From Flavobacterium haoranii (GTDB lineage Bacteria; Bacteroidota; Bacteroidia; Flavobacteriales; Flavobacteriaceae), in assembly GCF_009363055.1 (NCBI RefSeq), contig NZ_CP045292.1:744001-808000 (forward strand): DNA of 64,000 nt, in the 5' to 3' direction. The notes below the pieces were generated by a model. The model saw only the letters and a list, made by a program, of their open reading frames with translations, was not told the origin of the DNA and ran no database searches. Shown piece after piece: positions 1 to 8,426 of this stretch (the first letter of the stretch is position 1; each line of letters starts with the position of its first letter). A program made the translations under genes and the position numbers.

Positions 1-79
1 TAAGCATGAATAATATTTAATTGCAAAGGTATTAAAGGTACTAAGAAAGATATGTTAATCTAACTTAAAATTATAAAAA

Positions 80-100
80 AAGAGGATTAAAAATCCTCTT
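80..100 (-). terminator. rho-independent terminator of rsmD
   Basis: Perfect 9-bp stem AAGAGGATT/AATCCTCTT with a 3-base loop. On the minus strand it is followed by a T-run. It overlaps the last codons and stop of rsmD, so the hairpin is partly coding. The remaining bases 1-79 hold no gene that I can support. Confidence 0.75.
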
Positions 101-671
101 CATTTTCTTCTTCAAAATCTTCTTCTTCTTCAAATTCAAATTCGAAGAACGAAAAAGTGGTACCACCATAATGTTTAGAAAATGAAAAATGCATCATGTG
201 ATCTAACTTCATATCTTTTGAATGTTCGACAATTAACATGCCATCTTCTTCTAGTAATTCATTCTCAAATATTAAAGTAATTATACTTTCAAACTGTTCT
301 TGTGATAAATGATAGGGTGGATCGGCAAAAATAATATCGTAAGAACTATTACTTCTTTCTAAAAATTTAAAAACATCACTTTTTATTGTTGTAATATCAA
401 AATCGAGTTCTGTAGAAATTTTCTTGATGTAATTGATACAACCAAAATCGGCATCAACACTTGTAATGGGTTTTGCACCTCTAGAAGCAAATTCATAACT
501 AATATTTCCTGTTCCAGAAAACAAATCTAAAATACGTAATTCACTGAAATTGAAGTGATTGTTTAAAATATTGAATAGCGATTCTTTCGCCATATCCGTT
601 GTTGGTCGAACAGGCAATTTTTTTGGAGCAATTAGTCTTCTTCCTTTATATTTTCCCGATATAATTCTCAT
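87..671 (-). CDS. rsmD: 16S rRNA (guanine(966)-N2)-methyltransferase RsmD
   Basis: RsmD methylates G966 of 16S rRNA in the small ribosomal subunit using S-adenosylmethionine. The 194-residue protein has the family N-terminus with RPTTDMAKESLFN (residues 22-34), the SAM-binding motif DLFSGTG (49-55) and the N6/N2-methyltransferase catalytic motif DPPY (117-120). Length fits the family apart from a very acidic tail (about residues 179-194, mostly Glu/Asp), which is unusual but seen as simple low-complexity sequence. Its ATG overlaps the stop of the upstream DUF3822 gene as ATGA, so the two are probably translationally coupled. Identification is firm. Confidence 0.95.
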   Translation of the reverse strand: MRIISGKYKGRRLIAPKKLPVRPTTDMAKESLFNILNNHFNFSELRILDLFSGTGNISYEFASRGAKPITSVDADFGCINYIKKISTELDFDITTIKSDVFKFLERSNSSYDIIFADPPYHLSQEQFESIITLIFENELLEEDGMLIVEHSKDMKLDHMMHFSFSKHYGGTTFSFFEFEFEEEEDFEEENEEDF

Positions 672-1480
672 GAATGAATTAGAATGAAATGTTCTCTAGC
701 TTGTTTTTCTGTAATTGAATATTTTTCTGCAATTGAGCTTACTTTAAAAATACTACAATTTCTAATATATTTATAAGCAATTTTATAAAAATCGCTTTCT
801 TCTGTTATGGTTCCTAACAGCGCAACCGAACAATTTTCAGGATTTAATTGTAATTGTTCTAGTGAAAAAAGGATGTAATAAATAAAATCTTCTGGAGTAG
901 AAGGTTCAAAAGAATTAAAAAACAATAGCTTTCCGTTTTGTACCACTACCATTTCAAAATGCTTTTGCTGAACATGAACAAAGACTTGTTTTTCAAAAAT
1001 GTATTTCGAATTGTCTAAAATTTTATCTACTAATACTGAATTTACATGTAAATAATCGAAAGTTTGAAATTGGTCTAAAAGGAAATTGTTAATATTTACA
1101 TACGGAACATAAACATTATTGATTTGCTGAACTTTTAAACTATCAAAAGCAAATAAATCGTTTTCAAATACTTTTATGTTGTATTGAAGATAACTTCCAA
1201 GATAATTTTCATCGAAAAGTGACTGCGGAACAAAAGTGTTTAAATTATTATCGTGAATAATTTTTATTTCATCAAATCGTTCACTCAAAATAGGAAACTC
1301 AGAAAAAGTTTTCCATAATTGCTCTTCGATAACTTGATTCTCTTGAAAAGTTACAGATTTTAAAACACTTATATTGTTTTGTAATAAGTCAAAAACACAA
1401 AAAGAAAGTCCACTCAAGGAAACCTGAATGGACAACTTTTTGTAATTTTTTTGAGTAATATCGTTATTCGTTACTACCAT
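668..1480 (-). CDS. DUF3822 family protein
   Basis: A 270-residue protein that matches, from memory of the family, the Bacteroidota DUF3822 proteins that commonly sit directly upstream of rsmD. No signal peptide or membrane segment is visible, so it is probably cytoplasmic. The function is not known; the coupling to rsmD (4-base ATGA overlap) hints at a ribosome-related or housekeeping role, but that is inference. Its start lies 17 bases inside the end of the upstream membrane-protein gene, making a compact three-gene minus-strand unit. Confidence 0.8.
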   Translation of the reverse strand: MVVTNNDITQKNYKKLSIQVSLSGLSFCVFDLLQNNISVLKSVTFQENQVIEEQLWKTFSEFPILSERFDEIKIIHDNNLNTFVPQSLFDENYLGSYLQYNIKVFENDLFAFDSLKVQQINNVYVPYVNINNFLLDQFQTFDYLHVNSVLVDKILDNSKYIFEKQVFVHVQQKHFEMVVVQNGKLLFFNSFEPSTPEDFIYYILFSLEQLQLNPENCSVALLGTITEESDFYKIAYKYIRNCSIFKVSSIAEKYSITEKQAREHFILIHS

Positions 1481-2225
1481 ATTTTTTTGGCCAGTTTCCA
1501 GTTACGATAGCTTCTTCTAAAGAACCTAATGTAATTGTTGGACCGTTAATTTCGTCAATTGATTCAACTTTGTTTTCTTGTGCCACTAATTCTTGATCTA
1601 AATCAGCTAATAAAGCATTTTTATCAATTTCAGCTTTAAATACAGGCACTTTAGTATCATTACGAACAATAGAACTTGCTTGCATTTTAACTGGAACTTC
1701 AACACCACCCACTTTAACAATGTTTAATCTTTTGTAACGATCAGAATTTTTAAATAATGAATCTTTTACTGTAACATATCCTAAAGTATCAACAACTACA
1801 ACGTCTTTAAAGAAACCACCTTTACCTGTAGCGTCAGTTGTAATACCAAAAGCTTTGTTTTTAGCAGCATCAATAACTGAAGTATCTTTACGAGAAACAA
1901 TTGCAAATTTTTCACTTTCGATGAAAGCAACTAATTTATCAAATGAATCTGCAAATTCTTTGTATTTAGATTTGTATCCTAATTGAGCTTTTTTAAGGTC
2001 TAACATTTTTTTAACGGCAACCTCATAACGCTCACTTTTTGCTTTTTCAAACTCAATAGGTTTCATTACAGAACCATAGATTAAATAAGCAAGATAACCA
2101 CACACTAACCATAAAATTAAAGATAAGAAAGGGCGTGCTTTTGCAGAAACAAATTTATCAATCAGTTTTACTAATGCAAAAACTATAACTACTAGTAATA
2201 CAACAAAAATTGCAATTTTTAACAT
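1464..2225 (-). CDS. hypothetical membrane-anchored protein
   Basis: I do not recognise a named family. The 253-residue product begins with two hydrophobic segments (about residues 3-22 and 33-52) followed by a charged, partly coiled-coil stretch and a soluble domain of about 190 residues, so it is probably an inner-membrane protein with a large soluble part. It is the first gene of the unit with DUF3822 and rsmD. A -7 box TAGATTTG (minus strand, 2259-2266) lies about 33 bases before the ATG, consistent with the operon promoter. It appears intact with codon use like its neighbours. Confidence 0.7.
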   Translation of the reverse strand: MLKIAIFVVLLVVIVFALVKLIDKFVSAKARPFLSLILWLVCGYLAYLIYGSVMKPIEFEKAKSERYEVAVKKMLDLKKAQLGYKSKYKEFADSFDKLVAFIESEKFAIVSRKDTSVIDAAKNKAFGITTDATGKGGFFKDVVVVDTLGYVTVKDSLFKNSDRYKRLNIVKVGGVEVPVKMQASSIVRNDTKVPVFKAEIDKNALLADLDQELVAQENKVESIDEINGPTITLGSLEEAIVTGNWPKKYGSNE

Positions 2226-2258
2226 GTTTATTTAAAGTTTATTAGTTTAATAGGTACG

Positions 2259-2266
2259 CAAATCTA
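2259..2266 (-). promoter_or_regulatory. -7 box for the hypothetical-DUF3822-rsmD unit
   Basis: Minus-strand TAGATTTG fits the Bacteroidota -7 consensus TAnnTTTG, about 33 bases before the first ATG. No clear -33 TTTG is seen, so confidence is moderate. Confidence 0.45.
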
Positions 2267-2311
2267 CAATTTTTTTTTCTTCTTAAAAGAAATTCTTTTA
2301 AAAATCATCAG

Positions 2312-2319
2312 TATATTTG
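2312..2319 (+). promoter_or_regulatory. -7 box that fixes the helicase start
   Basis: TATATTTG matches TAnnTTTG. It overlaps a possible TTG start at 2317, so that codon would lie upstream of the transcript start. This argues for the ATG at 2350. Confidence 0.5.
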
Positions 2320-2349
2320 AAAAATATATACCTGCCAATTTTTAACCTT

Positions 2350-3774
2350 ATGAATTCAAGCTTGTTTTACAAAACGTTACGTGAAAATTTTCCATTTGAG
2401 CCAACACTAAAACAAGATGTTTTTCTTCAAAAAATTTCAGAATTTGTAACCAATAATAATACATCTGAACTTTTTATCCTCAAAGGTTATGCCGGAACTG
2501 GTAAAACAACAATAATTTCTACGCTTGTTAATTACTTACAAAACGTAAAAAGAAAGTATATATTGTTAGCGCCAACAGGTAGAGCTGCAAAAGTAATTTC
2601 TAATTATTCGAGCAAACAAGCCTTTACAATTCATAAGAGAATTTATTTTCCTAAAAAAAGTAAATCAGGTGGTATTTCTTTTACATTACAGCAAAATAAA
2701 TTTAAGAATACAGTTTTTATTGTTGATGAATCTTCAATGATTGCCGATTCTAATCAAGATTCTAAAATGTATCAGTATGGCTCTTTGTTAGACGATTTAA
2801 TGTATTATGTAGATTCTGGCGAAAATTGCAAACTTATATTTATAGGTGATACAGCTCAGTTACCGCCAATAGGAATGGATGTTAGTCCAGCTTTAGATAT
2901 CGATATGATGTCGCTTCATTTCGATAAAGAAGTTTACCATATAGAATTAGACGAAGTTATGCGTCAGGCTGAATCTTCAGGAATTTTATACAATGCAACA
3001 CAATTAAGAGAATTGTTAAAGCAAAGTTATATTACCGATTTTCAATTTCGATTAAATCCATTTAAAGATATTGTTCGCTTACAAGATAGTTATGAAATTT
3101 TAGATGCGATTCACGATTCGTTCCGACAATATGGTGCAGATGAAACTACTTTCATAGTACGATCAAATAAAAGAGCAAATCAGTATAACCAACAAATTCG
3201 CGCTAAAATTTTAGATAGAGAAAGTGAGTTAGCTGTTGGCGATTTATTGATGGTTGTAAAGAATAATTATTTTTGGTTAAAAGAAACTTCAGAAGCTGGC
3301 TTTATTGCGAATGGTGATATTATTGAAGTACAACGCATTAAAAATATTGTAGAATTATATGGATTTAAATTTGCTACAGTAACCGTAAAAATGGTCGATT
3401 ATCCCGATCAGCCTGCTTTTGAAACGGTTTTACTTCTAGATACTTTAACTAGTGAATCGCCTTCGTTAACTTATGACGAATCGAATATGTTATATAATGA
3501 AGTAATGAAAGATTTTGAAGATGAAAAACATCAATATCGTAAATTTTTAAAAGTAAAAAGTAGTCCTCATTTTAATGCACTTCAGGTAAAGTTTTCTTAT
3601 GCAATGACTTGTCATAAATCGCAAGGTGGACAATGGCATACGGTTTTTATAGAACAACCTTATTTACCAAATGGCATCGATATAGATTATATAAGATGGT
3701 TGTATACCGCTGTAACTCGTGCCAAAGAGAAGTTGTATTTGATTGGTTTCAAAAATGATTTTTTTGAAGAGTAA
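2350..3774 (+). CDS. RecD-like ATP-dependent DNA helicase (AAA ATPase, UvrD-type C-terminus)
   Basis: A 474-residue superfamily 1 helicase. Counting from the chosen start, the Walker A motif GYAGTGKTT is at about residues 46-54 and the Walker B VDES at about 125-128. The C-terminal part carries the SF1 motif around TCHKSQGGQW and ends with YTAVTRAKEKLYLIG, typical of the UvrD_C_2 domain. It resembles the short RecD2/Dda-like helicases conserved in Bacteroidota. A longer reading from TTG at 2317 adds 11 residues, but a -7 promoter box covers that codon, so ATG at 2350 is preferred. Its cellular role (repair or replication restart) is inferred from the family only. Confidence 0.85.
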   Translation: MNSSLFYKTLRENFPFEPTLKQDVFLQKISEFVTNNNTSELFILKGYAGTGKTTIISTLVNYLQNVKRKYILLAPTGRAAKVISNYSSKQAFTIHKRIYFPKKSKSGGISFTLQQNKFKNTVFIVDESSMIADSNQDSKMYQYGSLLDDLMYYVDSGENCKLIFIGDTAQLPPIGMDVSPALDIDMMSLHFDKEVYHIELDEVMRQAESSGILYNATQLRELLKQSYITDFQFRLNPFKDIVRLQDSYEILDAIHDSFRQYGADETTFIVRSNKRANQYNQQIRAKILDRESELAVGDLLMVVKNNYFWLKETSEAGFIANGDIIEVQRIKNIVELYGFKFATVTVKMVDYPDQPAFETVLLLDTLTSESPSLTYDESNMLYNEVMKDFEDEKHQYRKFLKVKSSPHFNALQVKFSYAMTCHKSQGGQWHTVFIEQPYLPNGIDIDYIRWLYTAVTRAKEKLYLIGFKNDFFEE

Positions 3775-3817
3775 TTTTTTTGAAATATAATTCAGTTATT
3801 TGTTTTAAATTTAAAAT

Positions 3818-4549
3818 ATGAAAATTATCGCTGTAATTCCCGCGCGTTATGCATCTACACGATTTCCGGCTAAATTATTACAAGATTTAGGAGGAAAAAC
3901 CGTAATTTTAAGAACATATGAAGCAGCTTTAGCTACAAATTTATTTGATGATGTTTTTGTAGTAACCGATTCTGATTTAATTTTTAATGAAATTGAATCG
4001 AATGGAGGTAAAGCTATTATGAGTATTAAAGAACATGAAAGCGGAAGCGATAGAATAGCAGAAGCTGTTGAAAATATGGATGTTGATGTTGTTATTAATG
4101 TTCAAGGAGACGAACCTTTTATAAATAAATCGGCTCTAAGTCAGTTGGTTGAAGTTTTTAAAAATGATGCCGACAAAAAAGTAGATTTAGCTTCGTTAAT
4201 GTTTGAAATAAAAGATAATGAAGAAATTTCAAATCCAAATAATGTAAAGGTTATTATAGACCAACAAGGTTTTGCGTTATACTTTTCGCGTTCGGTAATT
4301 CCTTTTCCTAGAGAAGAAAATGCAGGAGTTCGTTATATGAAACACATTGGTATTTATGCTTTTAGAAAAACAGCTTTAATGGATTTTTATCGTTTACCAA
4401 TGTTGAGTTTAGAAGCTTCTGAAAAATTAGAACAACTTCGCTATTTAGAATACGGAAAAAGAATTAGAATGATAGAAACTTCACATGGAAGTATAGGAAT
4501 TGATACACCTGAAGATTTAGAAAAAGCAAGGTTATTATTAAAATCTTAA
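3818..4549 (+). CDS. kdsB: 3-deoxy-manno-octulosonate cytidylyltransferase (CMP-Kdo synthetase)
   Basis: KdsB activates Kdo with CTP to give CMP-Kdo for lipid A core synthesis in the cytoplasm. The 243-residue protein starts with the diagnostic nucleotide-binding sequence [15 protein letters not shown] and contains NVQGDEPF and the late GIDTPEDLE motif. Length matches the family. It is followed after 4 bases by a membrane protein gene, so the two are probably co-transcribed. A kdsC-like phosphatase of the same pathway is found 21 kb away at 25685-26215. Confidence 0.95.
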   Translation: MKIIAVIPARYASTRFPAKLLQDLGGKTVILRTYEAALATNLFDDVFVVTDSDLIFNEIESNGGKAIMSIKEHESGSDRIAEAVENMDVDVVINVQGDEPFINKSALSQLVEVFKNDADKKVDLASLMFEIKDNEEISNPNNVKVIIDQQGFALYFSRSVIPFPREENAGVRYMKHIGIYAFRKTALMDFYRLPMLSLEASEKLEQLRYLEYGKRIRMIETSHGSIGIDTPEDLEKARLLLKS

Positions 4550-4553
4550 AAAC

Positions 4554-5171
4554 ATGACACAAGAAGAAATTAAAAATTTAATTGGTTATAAAGAAGATCG
4601 AGCACAAGTTTTAAAAAACAAAAAACAATCTTTGGTTGATTTAGAAGCTGAAATTTCTAAATCGAAGTTAAAACGAACAGTTCAAAGTGCATTTTATACA
4701 GTTAAATATTTTTTCTTGATGTTCTGTTTAATTCTTTCACTATTAATTGGAGTAGTAGGATTAATTTATCCCAACGCACTTTTTTTGAATTCTAGTAAAT
4801 TTAAAAGTGATTTTGTAGATGATTACAAAAGTGAATATCAAAAAGAGACCAGTAAAAATTTAGAAATTAGTTTTAAAGAAATTCAAGGAAATTCTAAATT
4901 TACTAGTAAAACTTTAGAACAAAATATCGACAAGTCGGTTACTACAACAGCTGTTAAAAACTCACATTTTTATATTAGAGTTATAGCGTTTGTTTTTTTG
5001 TGTTTTGCCGGAATAATTTGGTATTTAATTAAAATGAATAACAAATTAAAAGAAAGTGATAAGGTAATTGAAAAAGTAATTAAAACCAATCAAGAAATAA
5101 TCAAAGATTATGAATTGAGTATTGATGAAGAAAATAGAGAAATTTCTGATTTAAAACAAAAACTAAGCTAA
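4554..5171 (+). CDS. hypothetical two-helix membrane protein
   Basis: Not recognised. The 205-residue product has an N-terminal charged helical segment, a membrane helix at about residues 51-72, a roughly 65-residue Lys/Ser-rich domain that probably faces the periplasm, a second membrane helix at about 140-159, and a C-terminal coiled-coil-like tail (about 161-205). It lies 4 bases after kdsB, which suggests co-transcription but does not show a role in Kdo metabolism. Its 3' end overlaps the convergent methyltransferase gene by 9 bases. Confidence 0.65.
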   Translation: MTQEEIKNLIGYKEDRAQVLKNKKQSLVDLEAEISKSKLKRTVQSAFYTVKYFFLMFCLILSLLIGVVGLIYPNALFLNSSKFKSDFVDDYKSEYQKETSKNLEISFKEIQGNSKFTSKTLEQNIDKSVTTTAVKNSHFYIRVIAFVFLCFAGIIWYLIKMNNKLKESDKVIEKVIKTNQEIIKDYELSIDEENREISDLKQKLS

Positions 5172-5825
5172 TTTCTTAATTGTAAAAAGTTCGTTATGAA
5201 CTTCAACTTTTGGATACATTCTTACTGAATATTTTTCATCAAATCTACTTTTGTAGGCAGCGTTTCTACGTCTATCTTTGTAATCTAAAACCATAGTATT
5301 AAATAAGATAAACCCATTTACATTAAGTAAAAAGTTAACTCTTTGAATAAAGAAATCTTCAAATAAAAAGTTAGGCATTGTTGTATCTTGAAAGATGTCA
5401 ATTATAATTAAATCGTACTTTTCTTTTGTTTTTAATACAAATTCAAAAGCATCATCAACTACAATATTTAAGTTTTCAATTTGGTCTAATTTAAAAAATG
5501 AATTAGCAATTTCAACCACATCTTTATCAATTTCAACTCCAGTAATTTTTCTTGTAAATTTCACTTCATCAACAAGTGTTTTAATAACACTTCCGCCAGC
5601 AACACCAAGTACTAAAACCGAATTAAAATTTTGAATTCGCGAATAACCAATATATTTTAAGCCTTTTCTTAAAATACGTTGTAAACTTCCATAAGAATAA
5701 TTTGTGTTCTCAGAGTCTAAGACAAGTTGTCCATTATTCCATGTAACTTCCAGATTTTTACTTATTTGCGAAGTTTTTTTGTGAATATTAACGGGTAAGA
5801 AATAGCTTAAATATTTTTTAAACAT
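5163..5825 (-). CDS. spermidine synthase-like SAM-dependent methyltransferase fold protein
   Basis: A 220-residue Rossmann-fold protein with a glycine-rich motif GVAGGS (residues 74-79), an acidic ribose-binding position in GVEID (96-100), a DDAF motif (124-127) and a DIFQD motif (143-147). This pattern matches the spermidine synthase/SpeE-like family that Bacteroidota annotate as spermidine synthase or fused-MFS spermidine synthase. It is shorter than SpeE (about 280-300 residues), so real polyamine synthesis is uncertain and a methyltransferase role is equally possible. It converges with the kdsB-linked membrane protein gene with a 9-base overlap. Confidence 0.7.
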   Translation of the reverse strand: MFKKYLSYFLPVNIHKKTSQISKNLEVTWNNGQLVLDSENTNYSYGSLQRILRKGLKYIGYSRIQNFNSVLVLGVAGGSVIKTLVDEVKFTRKITGVEIDKDVVEIANSFFKLDQIENLNIVVDDAFEFVLKTKEKYDLIIIDIFQDTTMPNFLFEDFFIQRVNFLLNVNGFILFNTMVLDYKDRRRNAAYKSRFDEKYSVRMYPKVEVHNELFTIKKLA

Positions 5826-5836
5826 TCAGTTTTAAG

Positions 5837-5866
5837 TTTGTAATCGTAAATATAATGTTATTTTTG
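5837..5866 (+). promoter_or_regulatory. Bacteroidota-type promoter for the acyltransferase gene
   Basis: TTTG at 5837-5840, an 18-base spacer and TATTTTTG at 5859-5866 match the -33/-7 consensus. The predicted transcript starts around 5870, about ten bases before the ATG. Confidence 0.6.
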
Positions 5867-5880
5867 ATGAAATTTTAAGA

Positions 5881-6435
5881 ATGAAAAAGTTTATTTACAA
5901 GCTTATATTTTTCAAAATATTTGGATGGAAAATCACAGGAACAATGTCACCTGAGGTTAAGAAAAGTATTCTTATGGTAGTACCACACACAAGTTGGTAC
6001 GATTTTTTTCTTGGTCTTTTTACAAGAGGAATCATTGGATTACAAATGAATTTTGTAGCTAAAAAAGAGCTTTTTATTTTTCCCTTCGGTTATTACTTTA
6101 AATGGGTTGGAGGAGCGCCATTAGACAGAGGTAAAAATGAAAATAAAGTAGATGCTATTGCAAAAATATTTGAGGAAAAAGAAGAATTTAGGCTAGCAAT
6201 AGCTCCAGAAGGAACGCGTAAAAAAGTAAATGAGTTAAAAACTGGGTTTTACTATATAGCATTAAAAGCTAATGTTCCCATTATTCCTGTAGCTTTTGAT
6301 TACGGTAAAAAAGAAGTAAAATTATTCGATCCATTTTATCCTACAGGAGATAAAGATGCAGATTTTCAATACCTTATAAGTCTATTCAAAGGAGTTAAAG
6401 GAAAGTATTCTGAAAATTCTTTCGATTCTTTTTAA
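5881..6435 (+). CDS. lysophospholipid acyltransferase (PlsC-like, 1-acyl-sn-glycerol-3-phosphate acyltransferase family)
   Basis: A 184-residue LPLAT-family enzyme that would transfer an acyl chain to a lysophospholipid or related glycerolipid at the inner membrane. Catalytic motif I is HTSWYD (residues 36-41, H-x4-D), a motif II-like GGAPLDR lies at 77-83, and motif III APEGTR is at 108-113. It lacks the long hydrophobic N-terminus of classical PlsC and is nearer the short, uncharacterised Bacteroidota branch, so the exact acceptor cannot be told. A good promoter lies just upstream. Its end overlaps the convergent XRE gene by 4 bases. Confidence 0.85.
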   Translation: MKKFIYKLIFFKIFGWKITGTMSPEVKKSILMVVPHTSWYDFFLGLFTRGIIGLQMNFVAKKELFIFPFGYYFKWVGGAPLDRGKNENKVDAIAKIFEEKEEFRLAIAPEGTRKKVNELKTGFYYIALKANVPIIPVAFDYGKKEVKLFDPFYPTGDKDADFQYLISLFKGVKGKYSENSFDSF

Positions 6436-6917
6436 GGAGTATATTTTTTAAATTTTCCATTTTTGAAGAATATCACTATATAATCAATATCAGATTCAAT
6501 TATTGTTTCTGATATTTTTTTTTCCGTAATAAGCTCATTAGTGATTTTTTCAATGGGAGTAGAAGTAGAAGCTTCAGAAACTTCACTAAATAGATCCTGT
6601 GAAAAATTATCATTAATTTTTAAATTCTCTCTTAACACATCATTTGAGTTTTTTTCAACTTCTTTAATTGCTTCAGTAATTTTCTTTTCACTTTTAGGAA
6701 ATGTTCCAGTTCCATTTAATAGCCAATACAAATCTACTTCTTCAAATACTTCATCTACTTTTAAAATAAAATCTAAACTAGGCTTATTTCTACCAGAGAG
6801 TAGGTGAGACAAACTAGATCGTTGAACGCCTATTTTATCTGCAAATGTAGAAGCAGATAAACCATAAAATTCAAAGATAGCTTCGAGTCTTTTTATAAAA
6901 TCATCAGTGTTTATCAT
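6432..6917 (-). CDS. XRE-family helix-turn-helix transcriptional regulator
   Basis: A 161-residue DNA-binding protein with an N-terminal XRE/Cro-C1 helix-turn-helix (about residues 8-65, containing ADKIGVQRSSLSHLLSGRNK) and a Ser/Glu/Asn-rich linker and tail with no recognised sensor domain. It is divergently transcribed from an M14 carboxypeptidase gene across 302 bases that hold at least five TTACAnnTGTAA palindromes. One palindrome covers the -7 box of this gene's own promoter and a half-site overlaps its ATG, so autoregulation is strongly suggested. I infer that this protein binds the palindromes. Its wider regulon is unknown. Confidence 0.88.
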   Translation of the reverse strand: MINTDDFIKRLEAIFEFYGLSASTFADKIGVQRSSLSHLLSGRNKPSLDFILKVDEVFEEVDLYWLLNGTGTFPKSEKKITEAIKEVEKNSNDVLRENLKINDNFSQDLFSEVSEASTSTPIEKITNELITEKKISETIIESDIDYIVIFFKNGKFKKYTP

Positions 6918-6947
6918 TGTAAACTCAACAATTAAATTAATACTTTA

Positions 6948-6979
6948 CAAATGTAAACAAAGAAGTTGAATTTACCAAA
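6948..6979 (-). promoter_or_regulatory. promoter of the XRE regulator
   Basis: On the minus strand TTTG (6976-6979), a 20-base spacer and TACATTTG (6948-6955) fit the Bacteroidota consensus. The -7 box sits inside the operator palindrome at 6944-6957. Confidence 0.65.
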
Positions 6980-7174
6980 ATTACAATTGTAAATAATAAA
7001 AATATAGTAAAGTATAGGTTTATGTAAAAGAATATAAATAACTGATTATAAATAATAATTAATATAAATATTTAGAAATTTACAATAGTATACATAAGAA
7101 ATGCTTCTTAGTCTTTATGTCCTAAATAAAGTGTTTACAGCTGTAACATAAACAATGAAAATTACTGTTTACAA

Positions 7175-7201
7175 TTGTAAAAAGAATCTTGTTTACATTT
7201 G
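7175..7201 (+). promoter_or_regulatory. promoter of the M14 carboxypeptidase gene
   Basis: TACATTTG at 7194-7201 is a -7 box inside the operator at 7193-7204. A TTG at 7175-7177, 16 bases upstream, lies inside the operator at 7168-7181 and may be the -33 element. Confidence 0.5.
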
Positions 7202-7219
7202 TAATCTAAATAAAACACA

Positions 7220-8383
7220 ATGAATTTACAGCAATTAGCCCAACAATATAAGTACTCAAATATTAGCGGAAGATATGTTACCAATATACAACTTGAACCA
7301 TTTTTAGTATCTCTTTCTCCTAGTTTTAAAATAGATGTTATTGGTAAATCTGTAGAAAGTAAACCTATATATAGTGTAGCATTCGGAACAGGAAAAAAGA
7401 AGATTTTAATGTGGTCTCAAATGCACGGAAATGAATCGACAACCACAAAAGGGTTAATTGATTTTTTACATTTTTTAAATACAAATACAGTTTTATCTTC
7501 TACTTTCTTTGATGAATTTTCTGTTTTATGTATTCCAATTCTAAATCCTGATGGTGCAGAACGTTATACTAGAATAAATGCAAACTTAGTTGACTTAAAT
7601 AGAGATGCAAAGGATATTACACAACCAGAAAGTAAGATATTAAGGCAAGTATATTTAGAATTTAAACCTGATTTTTGTTTTAATTTACACGATCAAAGAA
7701 CAATTTTTGGTACTGAAGGTAAAGATTTACCTGCAACGATGTCTTTTTTAGCGCCAGCTTATAATGAGGAACGCGAATACAATGATTCTCGTTTAAAAGC
7801 TGTTCAGGTAATTAATAAGATTAACGATTATTTACAAAAAATAATTCCAAATCAGGTAGGAAGGTTTGATGATAGTTTCAATGATAATTGTATTGGTGAC
7901 TATTTAATGACGCAAAATACACCAACTTTATTGTTTGAAGCGGGGCATTATCAAAATGATTATCAAAGAGATATTGTAAGAGAGTTTGTGTTTGTTTCGC
8001 TTTTTAGTGGAATGATAGGAGTGAATGAAATTTACGAAAACGATATAGTTAATAATGTTTTAGATAAATATTTGAATATTCCTCAAAATAAAAAGTATTT
8101 TTTTGATTTTTTGTATAAAAATGTCAATGTTTTTAAAGATGATATTGAAAAAATAATTACATTTGCAGCTCAATATGAAGAGGTTTTAGATGATGGAAAA
8201 GTCAAATTTGTAGCCAAAATTCAAGCTGTTGAACTTTCTTCAGAATACAAAGGGCACGTTGAATATGATGCCGAAAAGAAAAAATTTAACTCAGAATTTG
8301 GATTTTATCCGTTAATTTCAAAAAAAGCTGATTTTTCTTTAAATAAAATGTTAAATTTTTACAATGGTTTGCAATTATTTTAA
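7220..8383 (+). CDS. M14-family zinc carboxypeptidase
   Basis: A 387-residue metallopeptidase of the M14 (carboxypeptidase A-like) superfamily. The zinc ligands are visible as H69 and E72 in QMHGNEST and H157 in NLHDQR; the catalytic glutamate is probably E240 in LLFEAGHY. A substrate-binding NPDG motif lies at about residues 109-112. No clear signal peptide is seen, so the protein may be cytoplasmic, which is unusual for digestive M14 enzymes and suggests a peptide-processing role. The gene is divergent from the XRE regulator and its promoter is embedded in the operator array, so it is the likely target of that regulator. Confidence 0.88.
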   Translation: MNLQQLAQQYKYSNISGRYVTNIQLEPFLVSLSPSFKIDVIGKSVESKPIYSVAFGTGKKKILMWSQMHGNESTTTKGLIDFLHFLNTNTVLSSTFFDEFSVLCIPILNPDGAERYTRINANLVDLNRDAKDITQPESKILRQVYLEFKPDFCFNLHDQRTIFGTEGKDLPATMSFLAPAYNEEREYNDSRLKAVQVINKINDYLQKIIPNQVGRFDDSFNDNCIGDYLMTQNTPTLLFEAGHYQNDYQRDIVREFVFVSLFSGMIGVNEIYENDIVNNVLDKYLNIPQNKKYFFDFLYKNVNVFKDDIEKIITFAAQYEEVLDDGKVKFVAKIQAVELSSEYKGHVEYDAEKKKFNSEFGFYPLISKKADFSLNKMLNFYNGLQLF

Positions 8384-8391
8384 TACTTTTG
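8384..8391 (+). promoter_or_regulatory. -7 box for the Lrp/AsnC gene
   Basis: TACTTTTG matches TAnnTTTG and begins directly after the M14 stop codon, 36 bases before the next ATG. No clear -33 element is seen. Confidence 0.4.
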
Positions 8392-8426
8392 CAGAATAAT
8401 TTATAAAAAATAAATATAAGCACTAT

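Larger units (their letters stand above)
6944..7204. promoter_or_regulatory. array of five palindromic operators between divergent genes
   Basis: Five copies of an inverted repeat with arms TTACA/TGTAA: 6944-6957 (TTTACAAATGTAAA), 6981-6992 (TTACAATTGTAA), 7135-7146 (TTACAGCTGTAA), 7168-7181 (TTTACAATTGTAAA) and 7193-7204 (TTACATTTGTAA). Half-sites also occur at 6916-6924, over the XRE start codon, and near 7077-7085. The first copy covers the -7 box of the XRE promoter and the last covers the -7 box of the M14 promoter. The spacing and two-promoter coverage are seen directly; binding by the adjacent XRE protein is inference. The rest of 6918-7219 is AT-rich with no gene. Confidence 0.75.

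Noticed and set aside
2317..2349. TTG start of the RecD-like helicase
   Set aside because: It lies inside the -7 promoter box; ATG at 2350 is downstream of the expected transcript start.
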